A stretch of 34,758 bases of DNA from Acidobacteriota bacterium (GCA_003223555.1 QHVM01000087.1:169323-204080), one strand, 5' to 3'. Counted from the stretch's first letter, positions 14,549 to 23,059 are shown. Numbers and translations are program-made. Notes: generated from the letters alone by a model not told the origin.

Positions 14549-15085
14549 GTGCCTTTCGGCTACTACGATCGCCTGTCCCGGCGGGAGAAGGAGCTGTACG
14601 ACCGGAGCGACCGGATCCGGAGGATCGACCTGCCCCAGGCCGAAGGCCTGCGTCCGATCGTCGAGGTCCTGCGCCAGGCCCTGGCCGGGGACGACCGCAA
14701 GGTCGTGGAGACCGCCTGCATCCGCCTCGTCCAGGGGATCACGGCCAGCCTGGGCATCCCGCCGGTCGAGGTGGGCGTCCTCGCCGTGCGGCCCAGCCTG
14801 CGGGCGGCCGAGCTGCACGGCCTCTACACGCGGGAAGAGAAGGGCCGCCCGCGCATCCGGGTCTGGATGCGCACCGTCCACTACCGGCGGGTGGTCGCCT
14901 TCCGCACGTTCCTGCGCACGCTGCTCCACGAGGTGTGCCACCATCTCGACTACGCGCATTTCAAGCTCGCCGACTCGTTCCACACCGAGGGCTTCTTCCA
15001 GCGCGAATCGAGCCTGTTCTACCAGCTCGTCCCCCGCGATCAGTCTCCGGAGGCGAAGTCGTCCGCCGAGAGCACCGGGCAGTAG
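14549..15085 (+). CDS. Conserved HExxH zinc-peptidase-like protein
   Basis: 178 residues from GTG 14549. The start is supported by the recognisable beginning PFGYYDRLSRREKELYDRSD. The central part holds a helix with LRTLLHEVCHHLDYAHFKL, an H-E-x2-H-H zinc motif (Glu as possible base), followed by DSFHTEGFFQRESSLFYQL, where a later His/Glu may give the third ligand. This resembles minimal metallopeptidases (SprT/M48-like), but I cannot name the family. There is no signal peptide or span, so it is probably cytoplasmic. Its last 46 nt overlap the end of the convergent lipase-maturation-factor gene. It has no clear Shine-Dalgarno. It is divergent from the HisC-like gene. Confidence 0.75.
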   Translation: MPFGYYDRLSRREKELYDRSDRIRRIDLPQAEGLRPIVEVLRQALAGDDRKVVETACIRLVQGITASLGIPPVEVGVLAVRPSLRAAELHGLYTREEKGRPRIRVWMRTVHYRRVVAFRTFLRTLLHEVCHHLDYAHFKLADSFHTEGFFQRESSLFYQLVPRDQSPEAKSSAESTGQ

Positions 15086-16521
15086 TCCCCTCTCGGCTGC
15101 CGGGTCCACCAGGTCCCGTCCCGCCGCCGGACCTCCAGGCTCGTGGGCGCATAGTCGTACATCTCCGCCCGGACGAACCGGGGCGGCCGGTCGGGAAAGG
15201 GATTCCGGGCGAGGAGGGCCAGCACGGGCGGCGAGCCCTGGAGCAGCCGGCCGACGAATCGCACGAACCACTGGTTGTCCTCGCAGGTGCCGAGCGCCGC
15301 GAACCACATCTGCCAGTCGAGCCGCGGCTGGTGGGGAGCGACGAAGGCCGGGCGGCGGCCGAGGTCGCCCGGCTTCCACCTGAACTCGTACGCCTTCCAG
15401 GACTGGCCGTCGTCGCTTCCCTCGACGACGATCTCCGGACGCGACGTCGTCATCACCGCGAAGAGGCCGTAGCCGTTGATCGAGGAGAGCGGCGCGACCA
15501 CCCGGTGGAGGGCCACGACCGGCGCCGGCGGCTCGACGCCGAAGGCCGCCATCATCTCGCCTCCGGAGACGAGACCGACGACGGCCGCCACCGGATAGAG
15601 GACCGCCCGCGGCCAGAACGGCGGATCCGCCTTCTCCGAAGGCGGTGCGAGCCGCTCACGCCAGCGCGGGGGCAGGTCCGCGTCTTCGAGGGCGAAGAGG
15701 CAGAGCGCCCCGGCGAGCAGGTTGAAGAAGGCGTAGTTGCCGGTGACGGCGATGAGCGCCTGGAGGCCGACGAGCGGGCCGAAGGCCATGCGCCGGAAAC
15801 GGCGGGGAGCGAAGAGCAGGAGCGGGGCCACCAGCTCGACGCCGAACATCATGCCCACCGACGCGCTCTGCGCCCAGCCCGGCAGGTGGGCCGCGTACCA
15901 GCCGATCCAGGTCGGCAGCGGCTGCGTCCAGTAGTGGTAGCGCAGCGCGGTCAGCGCGCGCCAGCTCTGATCACCGCTCGCGAGCTTGACCACCCCCGAC
16001 GAGAACACGAGCCGGAAGAGCAGCCAGCGCAGCAGCCACACCGCCAGGGGCGAGGGGGCGGACTCGCGCGCCGCTCGGGGGCGCAGGCCACCCGGAGCGA
16101 AGAAGACCGCCAGCAGGCCGGTCTCCAGGAGCAGCGCGTCCCACTGGTAGCCGAGGAACACCTGGCCGACGACGCTGAACGACAGGTAGAGCGCCCACAG
16201 CAAGATGAGGATCGGGATCGGCGCCAGGCCGGCGAGGAGGGCGACCGCGAGCACGGCGCCGGCAATGCCGCCGCCGGTCAGCGCGAGATCACCGCCCCCC
16301 AGCCAGAAGATCGTCGGCGCGATCCAGTACCGCTCGAGGCCTGTGCGCGGGCGTACCCAGTCCAGGAGCACGTGGGCGGGAAGGATGCCCTGCGAGCCGA
16401 CGAGGCCCGTCACCTGGACGGCCAGAGACAGGAAGGCGGCCAGGTAGGCAAGCGCCAGCAGGCGGAGGAAGAGCCAGCGGATGACGAAGTACGTCGGCGC
16501 CGCGGCCGGCTTCGTGTCCAT
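15040..16521 (-). CDS. Lipase maturation factor (LMF1/2)-like membrane protein
   Basis: 493 residues from ATG 16521. The first ~330 residues hold many membrane spans (LRLLALAYLAAFLSLAVQV, IPILILLWALYLSFSVVGQV and others). Signature segments of the LMF family are present: RYWIAPTIFWLG, YQWDALLLETGLLAVFFAPG, LFRLVFSSGVVKLASGD, WRALTALRYHYWTQPLPTW, TGNYAFFNLL. The soluble C-terminal part has INGYGLFAVMTTSRPEIVVE, HQPRLDWQMWFAALG and DYAPTSLEVRRRDGTWW. In vertebrates LMF1 helps fold dimeric lipases in the ER; the bacterial role is not established. It starts 11 nt after the stop of the outer-membrane protein gene, so the two form an operon. Its stop lies inside the convergent HExxH gene (46-nt overlap). 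Confidence 0.9.
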   Translation of the reverse strand: MDTKPAAAPTYFVIRWLFLRLLALAYLAAFLSLAVQVTGLVGSQGILPAHVLLDWVRPRTGLERYWIAPTIFWLGGGDLALTGGGIAGAVLAVALLAGLAPIPILILLWALYLSFSVVGQVFLGYQWDALLLETGLLAVFFAPGGLRPRAARESAPSPLAVWLLRWLLFRLVFSSGVVKLASGDQSWRALTALRYHYWTQPLPTWIGWYAAHLPGWAQSASVGMMFGVELVAPLLLFAPRRFRRMAFGPLVGLQALIAVTGNYAFFNLLAGALCLFALEDADLPPRWRERLAPPSEKADPPFWPRAVLYPVAAVVGLVSGGEMMAAFGVEPPAPVVALHRVVAPLSSINGYGLFAVMTTSRPEIVVEGSDDGQSWKAYEFRWKPGDLGRRPAFVAPHQPRLDWQMWFAALGTCEDNQWFVRFVGRLLQGSPPVLALLARNPFPDRPPRFVRAEMYDYAPTSLEVRRRDGTWWTRQPRGDYCPVLSADDFASGD

Positions 16522-16532
16522 CCACCGCCGCT

Positions 16533-17915
16533 CTATCGGGCCGCGCCGGGCCGATAGATGAACGACACGAAGAACCGATGGAAACGCGTGAAGGTCTCGG
16601 CGCCCGATGCCTCCGCGTCGGCATAGCTCCCGTACTCCAGGACGTAGGCCGCATCCACGAGCAGGGACCGGGTCGCGACGCCCAGCCCCACGGTCACGCC
16701 CGTGAAGCGGGGGGGATGGCCGCTGTTGTCGAGGAAGTATTGACGGTCGGTGAAGAAGCCGGCCCGCACCGGGAGGCGCAAGCGACGGCCGACGATGACG
16801 TACTCGCCGCCGATCCGCACCTGCTCGGTGTCCTCCTGGGGGCGATCGCTGCCGCTGAGGGTGGGGTACTCCAGGTCCAGAAGCTCGCTGGGCTCCGGCT
16901 GCGGAGGCTCCACCGGCTGGCCAGGGTCCGGGGACGGAGTCGCGGCCAGGAGGAAGAACCGGTGGATCTGACCGGTCGACCAGAACGTTCGCGTGTAGTC
17001 GGCGCTGAGCGTGAGCGGGCTGGTCGGCCGCCACGACAGGCCGATCCCGAAGGCGCCGGGCAGGTGCAGGCTGCCGCCGAGGCCGTAAGCGTTCGAGGTG
17101 GGAGGGGGAGGGGACTCGTTGGCCGGCGCCGAGAAGGAGTCCACGCGGCTGCGGCTGAGGTCGACCTTCCCGGTGAACGCGGTCTTGATCACCCCACCGA
17201 CGTTCAGGTTCTCGATGGGCGACCAGATCGAGCCGGCGTTCAGGTTCCACCCCGAGAGCCGGTAGTCGATGTCCTGCTCGGTTCCACCCCGAGCGCGCTG
17301 CCCGCCCAGCGGCGTGCGCACGCGGTGCTGGTGGTAGCCGTTGAACCAGCGGTTCAGCGTGCCGCCGAACCGCAGGCTGCGCGTGAGCCGGAGGCCGGTT
17401 CCCAGGGCGACGACGTCGAAGCCGCCCTCGCCGGTCGTGTTGAATGTGAAGTCGTTTCGCTGGATCGTCCGCGTCCCCCCGAAGGAGAAGATCCTCTGGT
17501 AGCTGAGCTGCACGGCGCCCGAGACCCCCCGGATGTCGAGGGGATAGGCGACCGCCATGAAGTCCGGCGTGTAGCCGACCAGGCTGTCGGTGGCCGGCAG
17601 GCCCTGCTGGCCGCGGTCGAAAGCGTTGCGCGTCCCCACGAGCGACAGCTCGGGGCTGCGCAGGTAGCTGAGGCCGGCCGGGTTCCAGGAAGCGGCGGTG
17701 GCGTCGTCGGCCCGGGCCAGGAAGGCGCCGCCCATCCCGAACGCCCGCGCCCCCGAGCCGAGCGCGAGGCTCGTCAGGCCCAGGAAGTCCTTCTCGTCCG
17801 GGGGCAGGCTGGGAGTGGGGGACGTCTGGCCGTGCGCCGTGGCCGCGGCGAGGCAGATCGCCGCCCCGAGAAGCCCCGACCGACCGCAGTGTCGAGCGAC
17901 CGGTGGGAAGGGCAA
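16533..17915 (-). CDS. FadL/PorV-like outer-membrane beta-barrel protein
   Basis: 460 residues if begun at TTG 17915, which is placed 5 nt after GAGGAG and gives a signal peptide (RSGLLGAAICLAAATAHGQ). No ATG or GTG fits better. The mature start LGLTSLALGSGARAFGMGGA followed by ARADDATAASWNPAGLSYL is the hallmark of PorV/PorQ/FadL-type barrels (G-A-R-A-x-G-M-G-G-A-F, then W-N-P-A-G-L). Alternating strands fill the rest, with a Pro/Glu-rich loop near 315-335, and the end is FFVSFIYRPGAAR. It probably forms an outer-membrane channel for hydrophobic or secreted substrates. The downstream LMF-like gene follows by 11 nt. Oddly, the TTG start is the end of a run of seven T's. Confidence 0.85.
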   Translation of the reverse strand: MPFPPVARHCGRSGLLGAAICLAAATAHGQTSPTPSLPPDEKDFLGLTSLALGSGARAFGMGGAFLARADDATAASWNPAGLSYLRSPELSLVGTRNAFDRGQQGLPATDSLVGYTPDFMAVAYPLDIRGVSGAVQLSYQRIFSFGGTRTIQRNDFTFNTTGEGGFDVVALGTGLRLTRSLRFGGTLNRWFNGYHQHRVRTPLGGQRARGGTEQDIDYRLSGWNLNAGSIWSPIENLNVGGVIKTAFTGKVDLSRSRVDSFSAPANESPPPPTSNAYGLGGSLHLPGAFGIGLSWRPTSPLTLSADYTRTFWSTGQIHRFFLLAATPSPDPGQPVEPPQPEPSELLDLEYPTLSGSDRPQEDTEQVRIGGEYVIVGRRLRLPVRAGFFTDRQYFLDNSGHPPRFTGVTVGLGVATRSLLVDAAYVLEYGSYADAEASGAETFTRFHRFFVSFIYRPGAAR

Positions 17916-17990
17916 AAAAACTCCTCGGGACTCCGCTCTCGTCCAGTCCTTCGGCGGCGCAGGATACCACGAGGCTCTGGGGCGTTCGCA

Positions 17991-17996
17991 TATGAT
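17991..17996 (+). promoter_or_regulatory. -10-like TATGAT just upstream of the SGNH operon
   Basis: TATGAT matches 5 of 6 consensus bases and ends 9 nt before the ATG at 18006. There is no Shine-Dalgarno or clear -35. If functional, it would give an almost leaderless mRNA for the four-gene operon. Confidence 0.4.
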
Positions 17997-18005
17997 GGAC
18001 GCCAC

Positions 18006-19028
18006 ATGGCCGCCTTCGCGCGCCGCGCCGAGCTGGCGCTGCTCCTCGGAAGCGTCGCCGTGTTCCTGCTCGGGGCCGAGGCGGCGGTGCGCGTGCTGAA
18101 GGCCGACCAGCCCGTCCCGACCGGCTACGCGCCCGTCAACACCAACCGGCGCTTCATGCGGCCCAGGAACGCCCGCGGGTACCGCGACCTGGACCGCACG
18201 CTGCCCAAGCCGCCCGGCGTCCGGCGGGTCGTCTCCCTCGGGGACTCCTTCGCCTGGGGCGCCAGCGTCGAGTTCGAGGACGCCTACCCGCAGAGGCTCG
18301 AGCGCGGCCTGCGGCGCCGGCGGCACGAGGCCTGGCAGGTCGTCAACCTCGCCCGGCCGGGGATGAACAGCGTCGACGAGGCGGCCCAGCTCGAGAGCGA
18401 GGGCATGGCCTACGAGCCCGACGTGGTGCTCCTCGGCTACGTGCTCAACGACAGCGAGGACGCGAACGCGGCCGAGGCGCGCCGGGCCGAGGAATGGGCG
18501 GAGCCGAAACAGAAGCCGAGGGGGATGTTCGACCACTCCGCGCTCTTCCGGCTGCTGACCGCGCGGCTGTGGGCCACCGCCGAGAACCGCCGGCGCGTCA
18601 CGGGCTACAAGTCGATGTACCGGGACGATGCGCCGGGCTGGATCGCCGCCCGCCAGGCGCTCCACCGCATGGGCGCGCTCTGCCGGCAGAAGGGGGTGCC
18701 CTTCGTGGTGGTGATCTTTCCCCTGTTCGGCAACCCGCTGGACGACCGCTATCCGTTCCCCGAGATCCACGGCAAGGTCGCGCAGGCGGCCGGGGAAGCG
18801 GGGGCGAAGGTCGTCGACCTGCTGCCCGTCTACCGCGGGCTGCGGTGGGACCTGCTCGTCGTCAACGGCGTCGACGACGAGCATCCCAACGAGATCGCCC
18901 ACCGCATCGCCGCCGGCGTGATCCTGCACGCGCTCGACGACGTGGTGCCGTGGACCGGCGGCCGGCCGGCGGCCGACGAGGCGGAGCCCGAGCCGGCGAG
19001 TCCGGCCGTGCCGGGACCGTCGCGATGA
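18006..19028 (+). CDS. SGNH/GDSL-type hydrolase, membrane-anchored
   Basis: 340 residues. An N-terminal hydrophobic segment (about 9-28, ELALLLGSVAVFLLGAEAAV) acts as signal anchor. The SGNH fold shows block I SLGDSFAWGA (Ser81), an Asn/Gly-type segment NLARPGMNSVDEAAQLESEG, GYVLNDSED, and the Asp-His pair in GVDDEHPNEIAHRIA. Such enzymes remove acetyl or other acyl groups from glycans or lipids, or act as acyltransferase partners, in the periplasm. It is the first gene of a tightly coupled operon; its TGA overlaps the next ATG (ATGA at 19025). The C-terminal ~20 residues are Ala/Pro/Glu-rich. Confidence 0.87.
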   Translation: MAAFARRAELALLLGSVAVFLLGAEAAVRVLKADQPVPTGYAPVNTNRRFMRPRNARGYRDLDRTLPKPPGVRRVVSLGDSFAWGASVEFEDAYPQRLERGLRRRRHEAWQVVNLARPGMNSVDEAAQLESEGMAYEPDVVLLGYVLNDSEDANAAEARRAEEWAEPKQKPRGMFDHSALFRLLTARLWATAENRRRVTGYKSMYRDDAPGWIAARQALHRMGALCRQKGVPFVVVIFPLFGNPLDDRYPFPEIHGKVAQAAGEAGAKVVDLLPVYRGLRWDLLVVNGVDDEHPNEIAHRIAAGVILHALDDVVPWTGGRPAADEAEPEPASPAVPGPSR

Positions 19029-20215
19029 CGGCGCGGGCGCGGTGGGCCCTGCCGCTCGCCGCGGCCTGCGCGGTCCGCCTCCTGCCGATCCTTTTCGCCG
19101 ACCGGGTGGTGGCCGACGTGCAGCGTTATCACCGGCTCGCCGCGCACGTCCTGGACGCGTCATGGAACCCCTACCAGGCGCCCCGCCTGTATCCCTACCC
19201 GCCGGTGTGGGTGTGGGTCGAGGCCGGCAGCGAATGGCTCTCGCGGCGGACCGGCTGGAGTTTCGCCGTCCTGGTCAAGCTTCCCGTCCTCGGCGCCGAC
19301 CTGGCGATCGTCGCCCTGCTCGCCGGGTGGGGCCGGCGGAGCGGCCTGGGCGAGGCCCCGGCCTGGCTCTACGCGCTGCACCCGGTGAGCGTGCTCGTCA
19401 GCGCGTTCCACGGGCAGTTCGAGGCGGTGGCGCTCGCCTTCGTCCTCGTCGCCCTGCTCGCGCTCGAGGCAGGCCGGCGCGACCTGAGTGCGCTGGCGCT
19501 GGCGTCGGCGATCGCCTTGAAGTCATTCCCGGTGCTGCTGCTGCCCATCTTCCTGCTGGCCCCGGGCCTGGCCGGACGCGCGCGCTGGCGTTTTGCCGTC
19601 CTGGCCTTGCTGCCGGTCGTGCTCCTGCTCATTCCGTACGCGATCGCCGACTGGGCGGCGCTGCGCCGCGAGCTGTTCGGCTACGGGGGGATCGCCGACC
19701 TCGGCTGGATCGGCTTCTGGCGCGGCCTGCGGTGGCTGCACACGGGCGTGCTCGTCCACAGCGAGAGCCCGTACTGGGGCGTCCTGGTGCCGTTGTCCAA
19801 GGTCCTGACCCTGGCCGCGGAAGGCGCGCTGTTCGCCGCGATCGGCCTGCGCCGCGGGCGCTGGACGCCCCCTGAGGCGTGCCTGGCCGTGCTGCTGGCC
19901 TTCCTCGTCTTCTACGGAAGCCTCAGCGCCCAGTACCTGCTGTGGGTCGTGCCGCTGGGGACGATGAGGCCCGACCGCTTCGCGGCCGTCCACGGAGTCG
20001 TCTCGACCTTGGCCCTCGTGGGCCTGTACTCGTTCCTGGCCCCGGGCATCCTCTATTCGAGCCCATCGCCCGCGCTCCTGTCCCGCCCGCAGTGGGGAGC
20101 GCTGTGGGTCGTCGGCACGGGCGCGGTGCTGCTGGCCAGCGCCGGATGGCTGGCCGACGTGGTCGCCCGCGGCGTCGCCAGGTCGAAGGCCGGGACGGAG
20201 CCTCCGGCTCGATGA
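19025..20215 (+). CDS. GT-C fold polyprenyl-sugar-dependent glycosyltransferase (GT87/GT39-like)
   Basis: 396 residues with about ten membrane spans. The first loop after the first span has VADVQRYHRLAAHVLDASWN and PYQAPRLYPYPPVWVWVEA. The D-x-x-x-Y-H plus N-P-Y / Y-P-P pattern is typical of GT-C enzymes of the GT87/PIG-M-like type, where the loop Asp is catalytic. SAFHGQFEAVALAFVLVALL and ALKSFPVLLLPIFLLAPG also fit. It probably transfers a sugar from a polyprenyl-phosphate donor on the periplasmic face of the inner membrane. Both its start and its stop overlap neighbours by 4 nt, so it is made together with the SGNH and GT39-like proteins. The acceptor is unknown. Confidence 0.85.
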   Translation: MTARARWALPLAAACAVRLLPILFADRVVADVQRYHRLAAHVLDASWNPYQAPRLYPYPPVWVWVEAGSEWLSRRTGWSFAVLVKLPVLGADLAIVALLAGWGRRSGLGEAPAWLYALHPVSVLVSAFHGQFEAVALAFVLVALLALEAGRRDLSALALASAIALKSFPVLLLPIFLLAPGLAGRARWRFAVLALLPVVLLLIPYAIADWAALRRELFGYGGIADLGWIGFWRGLRWLHTGVLVHSESPYWGVLVPLSKVLTLAAEGALFAAIGLRRGRWTPPEACLAVLLAFLVFYGSLSAQYLLWVVPLGTMRPDRFAAVHGVVSTLALVGLYSFLAPGILYSSPSPALLSRPQWGALWVVGTGAVLLASAGWLADVVARGVARSKAGTEPPAR

Positions 20216-21938
20216 CGGTCCGCCTCCGCGGCGCCGTGGCGCCGGCGGCCGTCGCGGCCGGCGTGGCCGTCTACGTGACGCTGGCGGTCGGCGGCATGCG
20301 GAGGCAGTCGGCCACCTTCGACGAGGGCTCGCACCTGCCGGCCGGCTACACGTACCTCAAGCTCGGCGACCACCGGCTCAACCCGGAGCACCCGCCGCTG
20401 GTGAAGGCGCTGGCCGCCCTGCCCCTGCTCTTCATGGACGTGACGGTCAAGCCCGACGACGAGGCGTGGGCGATGCGCCGGCAGTGGGAGTTCGGCAAGC
20501 GGTTCCTGTACCGCTGGAACGACGCCGACCGCCTCCTCTTCTGGGGGAGGCTGCCCGTCGTCGTCCTCGGCGCGCTGCTCGCCGTCTCGGTGTTCCTGTG
20601 GGCCCGCGCCCGCCACGGCCTGCCCGCCGCCGTGCTCGCCCTGTTCCTCTGCGTGCTCAGCCCCGACGTCCTCGCCCACGGCCAGCTCGTGACGACCGAC
20701 GCCGGCATCGCGCTCTTCATGTTCCTGTCGGTCGTCGCCTTCGACGCCGCTTCGCGACAGCTCAGCGCCGGCCGGCTCGCCCTGGCCGGGCTGGCCGCCG
20801 GCCTGGCATTCGCGACCAAGTTCTCGGCCGTCCTGCTCCTGCCGATCCTGACCGGCTTGGCGCTGGTGGCCGTCTTCGCCCCGGGGCCGATGTCCCTCGC
20901 GCTTCCTGGCCGCGCCCGGCGCGAGCTGGCCGGCCGCGGCGCGCGCCTGGGAGCGATGGCGGCGTTGCTGGTGGCCATCGGCGCCGTCTCGCTGGCGGTC
21001 GTGTGGGCTTCCTACGGCTTCCGCTCTCCGCTGTCCCCCGATCCCGGTGTCGAGAGCGCGTTCGAGTGGTCGCGCGTCGAGCCCGACGGCGCGCTCGAAC
21101 GGCCGGTGGCGCATCTGGTCCGCGCGAGCGGGATGCTGCCGGAGTCCTTCGTCTTCGGCTTCCTGCGCTTCTTCAAGCACTCCGAGCCGCGCCCGGCCTT
21201 CCTGCTCGGCCGGGTGTCGAGCGCCGGCTGGTGGTACTTCTTCCCGGTGACGTTCCTGCTCAAGACGCCGGTGCCGCTGCTCGTGCTCCTCGGCATCGCC
21301 CTCGCCACGCGGCGGCGGCACGCCCGGCCCGGGCGGGACGAGCTGGTCCTCTGGCTGCCGGTGGCGATCTATGCGGTCGTCGCCGTCGTCCGCGCGCTCA
21401 ACTGTTCGTGGCCGCCGGCCGCACCGCGGCCTGGGCCTGGCCGGGCGAGCATGCGCCTCGGCGCGCGCCGGTCCTCGTGGTCGGCCTGCTCTGCGCCTGG
21501 CACGCGGTGTCGACGGCGCTCGTCCACCCGCACTACCTGGCCTACGTGAACGAGCTCGGCGGAGGGCCGGCGAACGGCTATCGCCTCTTCGCCGACTCCA
21601 GCCTCGACTGGGGCCAGGACCTGAAGAACCTGAAGCGCTACCTGGGCCGTCACGGCGTCCGGGCCGTCAAGCTCTCGTACTTCGGGACGGCCGATCCCGC
21701 CTATTACGACATCCCCGGCGAGTTGCTGCCCAGCCACATGCTGCCGCCGCCGCGGGAGACGACGACCGAGGTGAAGCCCGGCGACCTGCTGGCCGTGAGC
21801 GCGACCAACCTGCAGGGGGTGTACCTGCCGCCGGAGGACCAGCCGCTGATGGCGCGGCTGCGCGAGCAGCGGCCGATCGACAACGTGGGCTACTCCATCC
21901 TTATCTATAGGGCGGAGTTCGCCTGGCCTCCGCGGTGA
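20212..21938 (+). pseudogene. GT39/PMT-like membrane glycosyltransferase, frame broken
   Basis: The first frame (20212 to about 21402) gives a GT-C glycosyltransferase: ATFDEGSHLPAGYTYLKLGD and HRLNPEHPPLVKALAALPLL in the first loop (acidic catalytic D-E), then many spans. After VVAVVRALN the frame fails and would stop at 21549. A second frame resumes at about 21402 with LFVAAGRTAAWAWPGEHAP and continues through HPHYLAYVNELGGGPANGYR and SSLDWGQDLKNLKRYL to the TGA at 21936-21938. Relatives have about twelve residues here (N-I-G-x-R-H-L-L-P-x-Y-P-F), so about 37 nt (1 modulo 3) appear lost. Start and end keep the 4-nt overlaps of the operon, which argues for a recent lesion or an assembly error. 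Confidence 0.8.
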
Positions 21939-23050
21939 GCGTGTCGCGCGGGCGCGACCTGCTCTCCGGCCTCGCGCTGTCGGCCGCCGCCGTGGCGGCG
22001 GTGCTCCTCGCCGGGGAGGTGGTCTTGCGCGCGGCCGGCTACGTGCCCCAGCGGTTCCAGAACACGGCCCGGCTCGTCGACGGCCGCTGGCAGATGCTGC
22101 TCGACTGCTACCCGAGCAACCCGCGCGGCTACTTCGAGATCGACCTGCGCACCCGGGCTTCGCGCGAGCGCTACTTCCACCTCGCTCCCCACCGGTTCGA
22201 CCTCGTGGCCCGGCGGGCCCCGTTCGCGGTGGAGTTCCGCTACAACTCGCTGCGCTTCCGCGACGTCGAGCCGTCGCCCAAGGCCGACGGCGTGCGGCGC
22301 GTGGTCGTCGTGGGCGACTCGTTCACCGAGGGCCAGGGAGTGAAGGAGACCGACACCTACCCGCGGGTGCTGGAGCGGCGGCTCGAGGCCGGCGGAGGCC
22401 GGTGGGAGGTCCGCAACTGCGGCCGGCGGGGGGCCGACTTCCCGCAGCTCTACGAGGCGTTCGAGGACGCCCTGAAGTACGCGCCCGACGTGGTCGTCTA
22501 CGGCATGGTGCTGAACGACGCCGAACGCTCGCCGCAGTTCCAGGCCCGCCAGAGCTACGTCAACGACTGGATCCTCGACCGCGGCCGGATGCTCGAGGGC
22601 CGGCCGTTCCCCGAGCCGGGCCTGCTCGACTCGCGCCTGATGGCCCTCGCCGCCGACCGGGTCGAGACGTGGCGGACCGGCCGCGCCACCGCCCGCTGGT
22701 ATCACGACATGTACGGCGAGCCCAACCGCGAAGGGTGGGAGCGGACCCAGGACGACCTCCGCGAGATGAACCGCCGCACCCTCGCCGGGGGCGGCCGCTT
22801 CCTCGTCGCGGCTTGGCCCCTGATGATCCACCTGGAAGGCGACGACCCCTTCGCCGACGTCTCGGAGACGGTCGCGCGGTTCTGCCTCGCCGCCGGCATC
22901 CCGCGCCACGACCTTCGGCCGGCCTTCCGCGGCCGGCGCACCGAGTCGCTCTGGGTCCACCCGGTGGACATGCACCCGAACGAGAGCGCCCATCGCCTGG
23001 CCGCGGAAAGCCTCGCCCCGGCCATCCGCGCCCTGTCGGCCTCACGCTGA
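21935..23050 (+). CDS. SGNH/GDSL-type hydrolase, membrane-anchored (second copy)
   Basis: 371 residues from GTG 21935, overlapping the previous TGA (GTGA). A signal-anchor segment lies at about 8-32 (LLSGLALSAAAVAAVLLAGE). Catalytic blocks: VVVVGDSFTEGQGVKETDTY (block I Ser), NCGRRGADFPQLYEAFEDAL, YGMVLNDAERS, and the C-terminal HPVDMHPNESAHRLA with Asp and His. It is related to the first gene of the operon but longer at the N-terminal side and clearly divergent, so not a recent duplication. Probably a periplasmic esterase or acyl-transfer partner acting on the glycan made by the two glycosyltransferases between them (inference). Confidence 0.87.
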   Translation: MSVSRGRDLLSGLALSAAAVAAVLLAGEVVLRAAGYVPQRFQNTARLVDGRWQMLLDCYPSNPRGYFEIDLRTRASRERYFHLAPHRFDLVARRAPFAVEFRYNSLRFRDVEPSPKADGVRRVVVVGDSFTEGQGVKETDTYPRVLERRLEAGGGRWEVRNCGRRGADFPQLYEAFEDALKYAPDVVVYGMVLNDAERSPQFQARQSYVNDWILDRGRMLEGRPFPEPGLLDSRLMALAADRVETWRTGRATARWYHDMYGEPNREGWERTQDDLREMNRRTLAGGGRFLVAAWPLMIHLEGDDPFADVSETVARFCLAAGIPRHDLRPAFRGRRTESLWVHPVDMHPNESAHRLAAESLAPAIRALSASR

Positions 23051-23053
23051 ACG

Positions 23054-23059
23054 TATAAT
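23054..23059 (+). promoter_or_regulatory. Consensus -10 TATAAT before the exported catabolic operon
   Basis: A perfect TATAAT lies 21 nt before the ATG at 23081, just after the stop of the SGNH gene. The flanks TGAACG-TATAATCC closely match those at 24473. No good -35 box is seen 15-19 nt upstream, so an alternative upstream contact or a regulator may be needed. Confidence 0.5.

Noticed and set aside
16578-18005. Plus-strand in-frame extension upstream of the first SGNH gene
   Set aside because: It runs antisense through the FadL/PorV-like gene and shows no domain; the SGNH protein begins naturally with its signal anchor at 18006.
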